Notes under the pieces: model-generated
The model's input: the letters and a program-made list of their open reading frames with translations, nothing else
What the model was told of the DNA's origin: nothing
Database searches by the model: none
Made by a program: the position numbers and the translations under genes
In this document: positions 37,701 to 49,599 of the stretch, piece after piece
How the letters are laid out: each line of letters begins with the position of its first letter
How positions within the stretch are numbered: position 1 is the stretch's first letter
NCBI GenBank assembly: GCA_034509735.1
Contig: JACGWO010000011.1
Coordinates: 10,883,866 to 10,947,865, forward strand
Length of the DNA stretch: 64,000 nt
Direction of reading: 5' to 3'
Source of the DNA: Sesamum alatum
Lineage: Eukaryota; Streptophyta; Magnoliopsida; Lamiales; Pedaliaceae

Positions 37701-39171
37701 TTCTTGCTAATATGGTCATTCTCTAAATCCCATATGCCATAACATAATAAATGAAAGAAGAAATATAAATGCATGCGAGTAACAAAAAGTGAATTTAGGA
37801 TGGATAAGACACATTACACAACAAATGTCTTAAGAGTGCTCTTAGCTCGATTTAACTATATTGAAAAAACTCGTGCCTTTTACACAACTCTTTAGAGTAG
37901 CTCCATTGCTTTTTACTTGACTCTTAAAGAGTAGAGCTCATATCAATTAATGAGCATGGTGGGCACTTCCAAAAATGCCTCCTTTGCGCTATACCATAAT
38001 TTTTTATATTAGCACATAACGCCGATAATAGTCATTTTGCTCAACCTTCAATCATGTGCTAGGTCTCACCACATCTACCATCCATATAAGGAGAGATTGG
38101 GGACTCTAGCAAAATTAATAAGAGAGCACTTACTTAGTCAAACTTCCTCTCAGTTCAATTATGAGCGAAATGACAATGTCTTTTTCATAACACTTTGGCA
38201 TTTATTGGTGTCACTTGCCTATACAAGAGTGATACGATTATCACCCCATGGATCAAATTTTTACTCTCGCTTATTATGCTACTCTTTGTTTGATCCAATC
38301 ACACTTTAGTTGATTCAACATGAGCAACAAGTGCATCAATTTTGCTTTTCAACTCCAAAAAAATCAAACCTCAAGTTTGGCGATTTCTTTAGTTGAACAC
38401 ATAAATATCCATAAGTCAGTTCAATTAGCAACTTAAGGATGAGTGAATTTATATTTAAGATAGAGCTCAACAACTTTTCAGTTTATTTTGCAACTTAACT
38501 AATAAAAGCGCAAAATTGCTCTTTGATCCATCATTGATTGTCAGCGTCTAAGTCGCGACAATGTTAGGCAATTATCCATCTTCACACTTAATTGAGTTAA
38601 AGAAAGTGGTGAGTCAATCTAAGATCTCTAGCTTTGTACAAAAAATATAGTACTGGTCTTATATTTTATTTTAGATCCAAGTAAATTATTTATTATTTTT
38701 TCATACCCAGGGGAGTAGAAAATTTCGCAACACGGCTAGTAATCATCTCCAACTAAATAAAAGTCATAATAAACTATTTACTGATCATGCATAAAATAAC
38801 TCTATGTCCATTTAAATTATACGTGTATGACATATGCAATATGAATGAAAACAAAATAAAATTAGCCCCGCATGGCTACACTAATATTTGGTGCATCATG
38901 TTGAGATAATTTGACCCTATGGTGATAAATAGCGAAATATATCCCAAAAGAATAATACATGGCATCCCAAAAAATGGCCTAAAAATACATTTTTCAAGAA
39001 AAATTTAGTTACATAGATATAAGACCTACTACATCATTCTAAAAAATTATATCCAAGGCCTACTACATCAATCTAAAAAAATTGGGGATACCGATTAATT
39101 ACCATCAGGTCACAAATTATTTCCACAAATAATAAAATACGCACATAATACATGAGCACCAAATGTTAATG
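34794..39171 (-). mobile_element. Internal region of the Copia-like element, left part
   Basis: No ORF above about 90 residues and no gag-pol domain could be read on either strand. About four tandem copies of a 60-63 bp unit (each with 'gtgaaccaagtg' or a variant and 'agctaacatgatc') lie at about 37495-37735. Short open stretches on the minus strand (for example 35376-35588 and 36103-36291) have no recognisable family. Confidence 0.55.
37495..37735. repeat. Tandem array, four 60-63 bp units
   Basis: The motif 'gtgaaccaag' or a close variant occurs at 37501, 37561, about 37624 and about 37684, with matching sequence between copies ('tagctaacatggtc', 'ttccttaaggaggtt'). Confidence 0.7.
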
Positions 39172-39181
39172 TCCATGTATT

Positions 39182-39996
39182 GGGGAAATAGCACTTTTGG
39201 TCCCATAAGTTAGGCCTGTTTCATTTTTTGGTACCATTCATTACGGGAGTAGCACTTTTGGTCCGTAAGTTGCAAAAATTAACTCTTTTGGTCCACATCT
39301 ATAATTCCGTCTATTATTTAATGGAATTGACCATTTCTCGTTAGATTTTTGTGTTGGAGGGAATTTTGGCGTCATTTCTTGCTTAGTGACATTTTTTGGA
39401 GGGTAAATATAACTAATTTGGGGGGGGGGGGGGAATCAAAGTTTGAAGCTTTGAGTGCAAAGATAGAGATTTTCTCTCTCCTCACCCAAAAAAATGCAAT
39501 TTCATCTCCAATTAACAGTTTTTAAGTCTTATTCATTATTGAAATTTACTACAAAATAGAAGAATTTTAAAGCAAAAAAAAATCTCCTCGCCCATTTAAT
39601 TTTTTTTTTTTGCTTTAAAATTCTTCTATTTTGTACTAAATTTCAACAATGAATAAAACTTAACAACTGGTAATTGGAGATGAAATTGAATTTTTTTGGG
39701 TGAAGAAAGGGAAAATCTCTTTTTTTGCACTCAAAGTTTCAAACTTTGATTTCCCCCTCAAAATTAGGTATATTATCCTCCAAAAATATCACTAAGCAAG
39801 AAATGGTGCCAAAATCCCCTCCAACATAAAAATCTAACGGAAAATGGTCAACTATGTTAAATAATATGCAGAATTATAGACGTGGACCAAAAGTGTTAAT
39901 TTTTGCAACTTACGGGACCAAAAGTGCTACTCCCGTAATGAATGGTACCAAAAGTGAAACAAGCCTAACTTACAGGACCAAAAGTGTTATTTCCCC
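39182..39996. mobile_element. 815-bp foldback element, Mutator-like, 10-bp duplication
   Basis: The left end GGGGAAATAGCACTTTTGG and the right end CAAAAGTGTTATTTCCCC are inverted partners. The flanks carry the identical 10-mer TCCATGTATT (39172-39181 and 39997-40006). The pairing runs almost the whole length: left arm about 39182-39582, loop of about 16 nt, right arm about 39599-39996. Outer arms hold repeated 'cacttttggtcc' motifs. A G-run lies at 39421-39434 in the left arm. There is no coding. Duplication length and long arms fit a Mutator-like foldback MITE. Confidence 0.85.
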
Positions 39997-40059
39997 TCCA
40001 TGTATTCATCATGTATTCATAGCACAAAAACATATTGCACATATCCAATAAATATTGCC

Positions 40060-40094
<35 letters not shown>

Positions 40095-40292
40095 GCAATT
40101 ATCCAGGCATGTATTAATATAATAGAAGCACTCATTAGCATATTTGAATCACAAAAGGTCATGCTAGCATAAATTGCAATCATAAAAATATTGCAATAAA
40201 AATAATAAAAAAGCATAAATTGCAATTACAAATATTGCAATAATAAATAATCAACATGGCATAAATTGCAATGACATATATTGCAATTAAAT

Positions 40293-40965
40293 TGTTGACG
40301 TCAAAATATTTTGGAATAAATTACCAATTAAAGCCCAAATAAATCGGCTAACAATTGGGTTCCAAGATAAAAGTCCATAATAAATTTGAGCTCGTCATGA
40401 AAAAATTAAATTCATAAGCCCATATTAAATTTGGGTCTTATGTATTTTTATGGGTCAATCCGAAATAAATATATATATATATATATATTATTTTTGATTG
40501 GCTAAAATTGGGCCAAGTACATGTTCAGAAATACAGTCCATCAGAAGACTAGTCCATGTCAAAGCCCACAGTGATAAAGCCCAATGGAAGAGCCCAAGCT
40601 GCTAAAGCCAGCTCATGCCTATAAATAGAGCCTCAACCTCACACAAAGATACATACAACACAAGCAAGAAATCGAGCAAGAGCAAGTCCAAAGCTTTCTC
40701 CTACGACGAAGCTCTACAACTACAAGACTTTGATACGAAATTTCAAAGTACTACGTGATCGCCTTCTACAAATCAAGAGGGAGATTACACATCCGATTCA
40801 AGAACAAGCTTCAAGCCCCTTGAATCCACATTCGTAGAGAAGAATCAGGGGGTTACTTTAAATTCAGAGATTGTAAACCATTTTATATTCAAATTAATAT
40901 ATCGTTTGGTCCATATTTTTCTTGTCGTGTAATTATTTTTTGCAGACACGAAATTTGTGTGAACA
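40293..40965 (+). repeat. 5' LTR of the Tat element
   Basis: The LTR starts TGTTGACGTC and ends GTGTGAACA (TGTT/AACA ends). TATA box CTATAAATAG lies at 40619-40628. It differs from the 3' LTR mainly by an (AT)n length change near 40470-40488 and scattered substitutions. Confidence 0.93.
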
Positions 40966-40971
40966 AATTTC

Positions 40972-40989
40972 TGGCACGCCCGGTGGGAC
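40972..40989 (+). other. Primer binding site of the Tat element
   Basis: TGGCACGCCCGGTGGGAC begins 6 nt after the LTR. This form is usual for Tat-lineage elements; the tRNA species is not assigned here. Confidence 0.75.
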
Positions 40990-41051
40990 AATCTCTGCCC
41001 CTCATCCCTTCATTCTACGCAAGAACTCAAATCATCACTTCCAAGCATTCA

Positions 41052-42895
41052 ATGGCACCAACGAAGAACCAAGTCGCCTTGAGTGAGAAGAACATCATCA
41101 ACTTCACGCCGGCGGTCAATCCTCCACCGGGGACAAGATCGTGGACACCACTCCTTTCGACGGCTCGAACTCGGCAAGACCTACTGAGATCAACTCGAAG
41201 TCTACTCCTTTTGCCACTCTCCCCACCATGATGACCGAGGCCACTATGATGGAGGAACAAGTCGCTCAAATAGCCCAAGCCATAGCCGATCTCCAAAATA
41301 TTGTGGAAGACAAAGATCTCTAGATTGCTCAGTTGATGAACAAACTCGTGCCAACCAACGTTGGAGAATTAAGCCGCAATCATTCGTCTGCTTCAAAACA
41401 CGCCGGAAAAGAGAAGCGAACGGACGAAGAGCCACCGAAGGAAGAGTTCGTCCAAAAGTCTAGTCACTCCGCGACCTCCATCGCCGCGTTGTCCGTCCAA
41501 CAGCTGCAGGAGATGATCGCTAGCACCATCAAGGCTCAATATGGTGGATCTGCACAGCACTCGCCCGCCTACTCGAAGCCATACACCAAGCGAGTCGACT
41601 CCTTGAGGATGCCGATGGGATACCAACCTCCAAAATTGCAGCAATTCGATGGAAAAGGCAACCCCAAGCAGCATATTGCCCACTTCATCGAGACGTGCAA
41701 CAATACCGGTACCGATGGCGATCTCTTGGTAAAACAATTCGTCCGATCACTCAAAGGCAATGCTTTTGATTGGTATGTGGACTTAGAGCCCGAGTCAATT
41801 GATAGTTGGGAGGAGATGGAAAGAGAGTTCCTCAACCGCTTCTACAGCACTCGGCGCACAGTAAGTATGATTGAACTCACCAATACAAGACAATGGAAGG
41901 ATGAACCGGTTGTCGACTATATCAACCGTTGGCGTTCCTTGAGTTTGAACTGCAAGGACAAACTTTCAGAGGCGTCGGCTATAGAGATGTGCATTCAAGG
42001 TATGCACTGGGGGCTTCTCTACATTCTCTAAGGGATCAAGCTAAGAAATTTCAAAGAATTGGCTACACGTGCCCATGAAATGGAGTTGAGTATTGCCAAC
42101 CATAAAACCGTCTTCCCAATCGACGATCAAAGAAAGGATAAGAAAGACTCGAAAAGAAGCGAAAAATTTGTCAAACCAAGTGTTAAGGAGTCCATGGCCA
42201 TCAAGACAGCTCCTGTCAAGATCTCTTCAAACGATAAAAAGAAGTTGGAGAAGTTTGAAGACCAACGTATGACGAGCGACAGACGTTGGCCTACGTTGAA
42301 AGAACTGCAAGAGAAAGAATACCCATTCCCCGACTCTGACGTGCCCTATATCTTCAACGAACTCTTGGAGAGAAAGTTGATTGAGTTGCCAGAGTCAAAG
42401 CGTCCGGACGAAGCCGGGAGGGTGAACGACCCCAAGTATTGCAAGTATCACCGGGTGGTTAGTCATCCTATAGAAAAGTGCTTCGTGGTCAAAGAAAGGA
42501 TCATGGCGCTAGCCAAAGAAGGGAAGATAATTTTAGATGTCGAAGAGACAGCGGGGGCAAATGTCGCCAGCATCACTCCAACGAATGGTGTGCAAATCTC
42601 GAAAGGAGAGCTAAAAGTCAAGTAATCCACCACAACAACATCATCTTTGCTTCAGTTTGGGAGTCTCGAACCGATACAAGTAGAAGCTCAGTCCGTCAAA
42701 AAGAAAGAGGAACCCACCGATGATGACGAAGGATGGACCCTCGTGACGCGTCGGCAAAGACAAAGACGGCATGTTAACAAGCTCCACCCTACGCTCCCAA
42801 GGAAGCCACGCTTGAACAAACACCCGTGGCGTGCGCAGACAAAAGACAAGTCAGAGAAGACGACCCGCCAGCGCCTTCCGATGACGTTAGAATAA
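41052..42895 (+). pseudogene. Tat element gag (broken)
   Basis: An ATG at 41052 opens the gag. The frame shifts near 41140, then one frame continues to 42895 with in-frame stops at 41321, 42029, 42623 and 42893. The Retrotrans_gag core lies at about 41640-41960 (PKLQQFDGKGNPKQHIAHF, then NAFDWYVDL, EREFLNRFYS, YINRWRSLSL). A C-terminal part has CKYH and HPIEKC, a remnant of a CCHC-like knuckle, at about 42440-42480. It would make the capsid protein. Only the layout and breaks are given here. Confidence 0.9.
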
Positions 42896-43735
42896 TTCTT
42901 CCCACGAATATTTTTTGAGCGGAAGAACAAGACCGCGAGTGCTTCTCCAAGAAAAGATAGAAGAGAACCGTTGGTCTCTTGCTGCACCACCATATCCTTC
43001 ACAGACGAGGACTTTCTGCTTGGCTCGAAGCCGCACAACCGACCACTCTTCGTCTTGGGGTTCGTAAAAAAACAAGGAGTAAATCGCATACTCATAGACG
43101 GTGGATCTACTGTCAACATCATGCCGAAGTCCACCATGAAGAAGTTGGGCATAACTTTGGAAAGACTTATCCCGTAGCCGTCTGACCATCTAGGGCTTTG
43201 ATCAAGGGACTCAACGAGCTATTGGCATGACTCGGCTCGACCTCATCGTAGGGGAATTGAAAGCAAGCACTCTCTTCCACGTCATCGATGCAAGAACTTC
43301 CTACAACCTGTTGCTAGGAAGGCCGTGGCTGCATGAAAATGGAGTTGTTCCCTCCACACTACACCAATGCTTCAAATACATCATGAACGGGGAAATCGTG
43401 AAAGTTGATGCTGATATGAAACCTTTCACCGAGGCGGAGTCATACTTCGCTGATTCAAAACTCTACCTCGATCCCGACACCATGCAAGAAGTATTGCCCT
43501 CAAGATTTCCGATTGGTCATTCCATCGAGGAAATACACCCCGAGGCTATGCCCTCTAAAAGCAGCAATGACGAGTTCAAGAAACCACCATACTCGCCGGT
43601 GTTTCGCTATGTGGTTCGGTCAAATGGCAGAGGAAAGCAAAACCAACTAAAGCAAGGTACTCCGTTACTTTTCAAGGGAAGGAGACAATTCAAAGAGCCA
43701 AGGGTGACTTTCAAGAAATCAAGAATAAGTTAGTC
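42896..43735 (+). pseudogene. Tat element protease region (broken)
   Basis: A retropepsin-like segment contains RILIDGGSTVNIMP at about 43087-43130, where DGG replaces the usual DT/SG active-site triplet, as is common in this lineage. It is followed by a later YNLLLGRPWLHENGVVPS at about 43300-43355. A stop at 43175 and a frame change before 43220 interrupt it, and a further frame change lies near 43690-43735. Confidence 0.85.
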
Positions 43736-45660
43736 ATGCCAATTACTGGCCTACGTCCACCGATTTCGAGCGATTCTCCTTTTCCAAAAGATCAACACAA
43801 AGACATACAGGGGGCATTTGGTCCGAAAGCGTATCACCTTTTGGCAAAGTCCGGCTATGATTTTTTGGCGCCATCAAGACTCAACAAGTTAAATCCTGAG
43901 TTGACGGGAGAAAAAATCCACTGGTTGACAGAGGCACAACACAAATTGAGAAGACAAGGCTACCGCGTAGATCAACCCCGTACCGGTTTGGGCTTCTCTC
44001 CAGATGAACCTGTGAAGATTCATACAAGAAAGAAGAACGAGCGCGTAACTGCACAATATATTTCCGCGAATGACAAGAGCGATGAAAGTCAACGACCGAA
44101 TGATAGCCGTGTCTCGGTATTCGACAGGCTCGGTACTCCTAAGGCGCGTACTTCCGTCTTTGAACGACTAGGCGAGGTAGGAGGAACTTCATCCGGCAAT
44201 ACGAGGCGACGCCAGCGAGAGTCAGTGTTCGACCGCCTTGGAGACGGCCATGCTCAACACTATAAGAAGAAAGATCGTCTTGATGAGATAGAAGAGCCAA
44301 AGAAAAATGACGTAGATGAAACACTGCGTCTATCTCAATCCCAAAGAGGTAAGACTTCACTTCTAATCATCTCTTCAGGGGGACCAATTAGAATAAAACA
44401 ACATGTCGCTAGGGGATCACACGTTTCATCCGACGCTCTAAATGATGAAGAGATAGAAGTCATCGTCGGCTCCAATCATGTTAGCATTGACGAAGGTTCC
44501 GACTCGGACGCTTCCGAAGATGAAGTCCAAAACGCTCTCCCGCAGCTTGAAGATGGCGGACAAGCAACTGTTGATGAACTCAAGGAATTGAATCTTGGGA
44601 CAACCGAGGAGCCGCGCCCCGTGTTTGTCAGTACACTCCTAAGCTCGGAGGAAGAGGAGCAATACTTCAAAACATTGAGTGAATATAGAGATGTCTTCGC
44701 GTGGACGTACAAAGAGATGCCAGGTTTAGACCCAAAAGTCGCTATCCACCACCTTGGCATAAAACATGGAGCGCGACCGGTAAAGCAGTCGCAAAGGGTT
44801 CTCCGTCCGGACCTCATTCCTCACATCGAGATAGAAGTGAACAAAATGATCGACGCTGGGATTATCAGAGAAGTTAAATACCCGACATGGATTTCTAGCA
44901 TTGTGCCTGTTAAGAAGAAGAATGACCAGATCCGCATTTGTGTTGACTTTTGAGACTTGAACAAGGCGTGTCCAAAGGATGACTTCCCATTGCCCATCAT
45001 TGAACTCATGGTTGACGCAACTACAAGACATGAAGCATTGTCTTTCATGGATGGCTCCTCAGGATACAACCAAATTAGAATGTCGCCTAAAGATGAGAAA
45101 TGCACAGCCTTCCGTACTCCCAGAGGAATCTATTGCTATAAGGTGATGCCCTTCGGACTGAAGAATGCAGGCACTACTTACCAATGTGCTATGCAGAACA
45201 TCTTTGACGATATGTTGCACGACAAGGTAGAATGCTATGTAGATGACCTAGTCGTCAAGACCAAGAAAAGAGAAGAACACTTGGCAGACCTCCGGATAGT
45301 ATTCGACCGCTTGAGGATATACAACCTAAAGATGAATCCCCTCAAGTGTGCCTTCGGCGTCACGTCTGGAAAATTCCTTGGCTTCATTGTTCGCCACCGT
45401 GGTATTGAAGTCGATCCTGCGAAGGTAGACGCCATTCAGAAAATGCCACCACCAAGAAACTTGAAGGAGCTGCGAAGTCTTCAAGGCAATCTCGCGTTCA
45501 TAAGGAGGTTCATATCAGACCTGGCTGGAAGATGTCAACCTTTCAACCACCTCATGAAGAAAGACGCCCCTTTCCAGTGGGATGAAGGATGTCAAAACGC
45601 CTTCGAAAGCATCAAGAAGCATCTGCTAAATCCGCCAGTCTTGGGAGCTCCAACATCCGG
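43736..45660 (+). pseudogene. Tat element linker and reverse transcriptase (one stop)
   Basis: The frame from 43736 begins with a linker containing repeated SVFDRLG/SVFERLG motifs (about 44110-44240). The reverse transcriptase follows from about 44690, with WISSIVPVKKKN, then, after a TGA at 44951-44953, DLNKACPKDDFPLP, FMDGSSGYNQI, the catalytic ECYVDDLVVKT at about 45232-45264 and the thumb-side KFLGFIV. The YVDD box is intact. A frameshift near 45660 leads into RNase H. Confidence 0.93.
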
Positions 45661-46060
45661 GAAGCCCTCATATTGTACATAGCAGCGCAACAAAGGTCTG
45701 TGGGCGCACTCATGGCACAAGAGAATGAAGAAGGAAAAGAGAAAGCCCTATATTACTTAAGTAGGACTTTGACTGAAAATGAATTGAAGTACTCACCCGT
45801 GGAAAAAATCTGCTTGGCACTATTCTATGCCATCAAGAAGTTGAGACATTATTTCGAGGCGTATTCCATAAGACTCATTTCTCGTGCCGACCCGGTCAAG
45901 TTTGTGATGTCAAGACCTGTGCTCTCTGGCAGATTAGCAAAATGGTCCATCGTGTTCAACCAATACGAGATAGAATACGTGCCCCAGAAAGCCATCAAAG
46001 GACAAGCTCTTGCAAACTTCCTAGCTGACCACCTTGTGCCAGCTGAATGGGAGATATCCG
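45661..46060 (+). pseudogene. Tat element RNase H (first copy)
   Basis: In the frame 45589-46245 the segment starts about ILYIAAQQRSVGALMAQ and contains ALYYLSRTLTENELKYSPVE and the connection-type SGRLAKWSIVFNQYEIEY. It is out of frame with the reverse transcriptase, so a frameshift separates them near 45660. Confidence 0.85.
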
Positions 46061-46089
46061 ATGACTTTCCTGACGAAGATGTCTTTTCT

Positions 46090-46500
46090 GTCGAAATCCT
46101 CCCGGCGTGGACAATGTTTTTCGATGGGGCAGCGCGATCCGATGGCGCGGGGGCAGGCATCGTCTTTGTTTCACCAGAAAGACAAGTGTTAACTTACTCC
46201 GTCGTCTTGAGTGAACTATGCTCCAATAATGTTGCTGAGTATTAAGCCTTGATCATCGGCCTTCAAATGGCTTTGGAGATGGGGATCTTAGAGATAGAAG
46301 TATACGGCGACTCAAAGTTGATTATCAACCAAACCCTCCGCGTATACGAAGTCAAGAAAGACGACTTGGTACCTTTCTTCCGGCAGGCGTCGCATCTGCT
46401 CAAAGGATTTGAGAGTGTGACCTTGAATCACATCCCAAGGAAGGATAACAGAATGGCAGACGCACTAGCCAACCTAGCGACCACCTTGGCCTTATCTGAA
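46090..46500 (+). pseudogene. Tat element second (archaeal-type) RNase H
   Basis: The segment begins WTMFFDGAARSDGAGAGIVF (first catalytic Asp), then NNVAEY, a TAA at 46243-46245, then ALIIGLQMALEMGI, EIEVYGDSKLIINQ (further Asp) and ADALANLAT. This second RNase H places the element in the Tat lineage. One stop breaks it. Confidence 0.9.
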
Positions 46501-46559
46501 GAGGAAACGACGAACGTCCCTGTGTGCAATAGATGGATAATTCCTTCACTTGCTATATC

Positions 46560-47860
46560 CGATCAGGAGGACTCTTATGCTATCACGACCGCTACCACTG
46601 ATGATGAAGATTGGAGAAAGCCATTGATGGAGTATTTGAAAAACGGCAAGCTACCAGACGATGTTCGCCATAAAACAGAGGTGCGACGAAGATCATCACG
46701 CTTCATCCTGCACAAGGACATCTTGTATCGGCGATCTTTCGAAGGTACTTACCAGCGTTGCTTGAACGGTGAGGAAACCATCTAAGCCATGACAGAAGCT
46801 CATTCGGGAGTATGTGGCGCACATCAATCCGGCCCCAAGCTCCACTTCAGAATCAAAAGGATGGGTTACTATTGGCCCACAATGGTCAAAGATTGCCTAG
46901 AATACGCGAAGAAATGCGAGTCCTGCCAATTGCATGCCAATTTCATCCATCAGCCGCCAGAGCCTCTACATCCCACGGTCGCTTCATGGCCATTTGACGC
47001 ATGGGGACTTGATGTCGTGGGGCCTATCACTCCTAAGTCGTCTGCCGGGCACATCTACATTCTTGCAGCTACCGACTACTTTTCAAAATGGGCCAAAGCC
47101 GTTCCACTCAAAGAAGTGAAGAAGGAAACCATGGTAGACTTCATCCGCGTCAACATCATCTTCCGGTATGGGGTGCCTCGGTACATCATCACCGATAACG
47201 AAAGGCCCTTCTACAACAAGGCGATGGACAAGTTATGCGCACAATTCGGCTTCAAGCAACACAACTCTTCAATGTATAACGCCGCGGCGAATGGCTTGGC
47301 GGAAGCTTTCAACAAAACTCTTTGCAACCTCTTGAAGAAGGTGGTGTCCAAATCAAATAGAGATTGGCACGAAAGGATAGGCGAAGCGCTATGGGCGTAC
47401 CGGACGACACAATCGGACTGCTACTCAAGCTACTCCATATTCCTTAGTCTATGGTGTTGAAGCCGTGCTTCCCTTGGAGAGTCAAATACCTTCGCTCCGC
47501 ATTGCGATACAAGAAGGACTCGCTACTGAAGACAATGCTCGTCTAAGGTTGGAAGAATTAGAAGCCTTGGATGAGAAAAGACTTGAGGCTCAGCAACAAC
47601 TTCAATGCTATCAAGCCCGCATGACGAGAGCGTTCAACAAGAAGGTTCGGCCTCGGACATTTCAAGTCGGAGATTTGGTCCTAGCGGTAAGGCGACCAAT
47701 CACCCTTACACAGCGAATGGGAAACAAGTTCGTATCTAAGTGGGATGACCCTTACGTGGTAAAAGAAGCCTACATGAATGGTGCCTACAAGTTGGTCGAT
47801 AAAGATGGCCTGCGGATTGGTCCCATAAACAGCAAGTTTTTGAAGCGTTACTACCCATGA
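46560..47860 (+). pseudogene. Tat element integrase (broken)
   Basis: A stop at 46783-46785 is followed by the zinc-binding region EAHSGVCGAHQSG ... CESCQLH. The core has GLDVVGPITP (first Asp, about 47005), YIITDNERPF (second Asp, about 47190) and NGLAEAFNKTL (Glu, about 47300). A frame change near 47440-47460 is followed by a C-terminal part that ends at 47860 and includes FNKKVRPRTFQVGDLVL and WDDPYVV. All three catalytic acids are visible but the frame is interrupted. Confidence 0.9.
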
Positions 47861-48189
47861 AGACCACGCTCCATGACGCACGAGCCTAAACTGCATGTTA
47901 CTCCTAGCCCGCATGAGTATAAACTATGTACGGCGCGCATCCTGTAATAAAAAAAATAAATAAGAAAATTCAAGTTTCTTTGAACTACATTTTGACTTGA
48001 TCCCTTCACGGGGTACGTAGGCAGCTTGGGTATATATTCCTAAGTTCAGTCATATCTTCAAACAAATTCGTTGTTGTTTTAAGCAAGACCTCTTCCCCAC
48101 AATGAAGAAGTACATTCTAGCGGTGTCGAGCATACTAAGCCACGTTGTTCATGCTAAGTTGTGCTCTTCTCGGGAAGAAATCAAGCAAA

Positions 48190-48440
48190 AAATGAAGGAA
48201 GACGGCCGAACACGCCCTAACCGTGTTCAAAAACACGGTTGTGTCCATGGGGGAAGCAGAACACGCCCTAGGGTCCGAAACACAGTCGTATCGAAAAAAA
48301 AAAAAGAGTCTCGCCAGCAAAAAAAACCGAGAGAAACACGCCCTGGTCGTGTTAGAGAACATGGCCGTGTTCTCGTTCGTCAAAAAAAAAAAAGAACAAC
48401 TGGAGAGAGGGCGATGCAAAGGTCGGTCGATTTCATACCC
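48190..48440. repeat. Degenerate palindromic repeats in the Tat 3' region
   Basis: Three or four units alternate 'gaacacgccct.g.cgtgtt' with 'gaacatggccgtgttc' and A-runs of 8-12 nt. The units are partly self-complementary. They create a lysine/arginine-rich plus-strand ORF (48102-48464) that I do not accept as a gene. Confidence 0.6.
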
Positions 48441-48663
48441 AAAAAAAAAAAAGAACAAGTTTAGGGGTTCCGATTGACCTTCAATGTGCATTACAACCAT
48501 GGTTAACGACAACGAGAAGAGAAATGCTCCAAATGTTACACAATAAGCTAAATTTTGAGAAGAGATTACGTAAAAGAAGTACTTTATTGCATCAAGGAGT
48601 CTTGTCTACATTGAGGGGAATGAAAAGACAAGAAAAAGATAAAGGTAAACATCAAGTTCTGAA

Positions 48664-49599
48664 TATTCAAGCAAATAAACTAAAGTTTGCTAGATCTTTC
48701 TTCGACTCTTCAAGAAATGCTTCCATCTTCTCCAATACTTCAATCTCCTTCGCGGAAAGATAAGGAGTGTTTTCGAGCATTGAGATCTTCTCTTTCTTAA
48801 TCGCCACCTCCCTCTGAAAGTCGATTAAGTTCTCTTTGGCATCATGAAGTAATGAGTTGATGGACTCCTCCTTGCATTGCAATTCCTCGAGTTGTCTCTT
48901 CAATACGCCTTGTTGGTTAACAACTTAGAGGATCTCGGCTTCAAGACTCTTCACCTTGTCCCCATGCTCCTTCTCTTGTGCTTCGGCAGTCGAGAGATCA
49001 CCTTTGACAAGTGAGAGAGACTTCTCATAAACCTCACGCGTGATCTTTTGAGTAAATTCCAACTTGGTCTTTGTTTAATTGGAGGCACCGTCAAAGAAGA
49101 CATTCAAGTGACTATCTAAAAGGGATACGTCCTTCATGTAGACGGCCATCTCCTTGATCAAAGCATCAACAACTTATTTCACCTCGGGAAGTCGTTCAAG
49201 GGGGGTCATCGCGATCTTTTGGCATATGCGTTCCCAATAGAACTCGAGCAACACCTGTTCCGCCTCCGTTTTGATAGCTTGAGGGCAGAAATCATGGGAA
49301 GAAGGTGGAGCCTCAAAAGTCTTCTTTGGCTTCTTCAAGACATCTTTTGCGGGGGGCAACTTCTCCACGATGGCCGGTAGCACTCTTCGGGCGTTTGCTA
49401 GAAGTTCCGGCAGAAAGAGGCTCATCTCGTGGAATAAGTGCAATTCACCGTGCAAAGTGGCATTTGCGTCGGGCAAGTTGGACACACTAGTCCCGTTCAC
49501 CGAGCCAATGCTACCTTCCGGAGTCATGGGAACTCCTCCTTCAAGACCCGCAAGATGAAACAAAGAAGAAAAAAAAAAGGGACAAAGTGAAAGTAGCAC
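48664..49599 (-). pseudogene. Antisense coiled-coil ORF in the Tat 3' region (decayed)
   Basis: On the strand opposite to gag-pol one frame stays open from 49599 down to a TGA at 48664 except for three stops (49174-49176, 49075-49077 and 48925-48927), all in the same frame. A plausible ATG is at 49525-49527. The inferred product is about 285-310 residues and strongly Lys/Glu-rich, with heptad-like stretches such as LEELQCKEESINSLLHDAKE and ISMLENTPYLSAKEIEVLEK, so a coiled coil is likely. I recognise no family. Extra antisense ORFs between integrase and the 3' LTR are known in some Tat-lineage elements; whether this belongs to one of those families is unknown. Confidence 0.65.

Noticed and set aside
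44110..44240. SVFDRLG/SVFERLG repeats as a separate host domain
   Set aside because: They lie inside the continuous pol linker of the Tat element and are part of it.
48102..48464. Plus-strand 120-residue Lys/Arg-rich ORF
   Set aside because: It is made of the palindromic repeat units and A-runs; composition is low complexity and no domain is visible.
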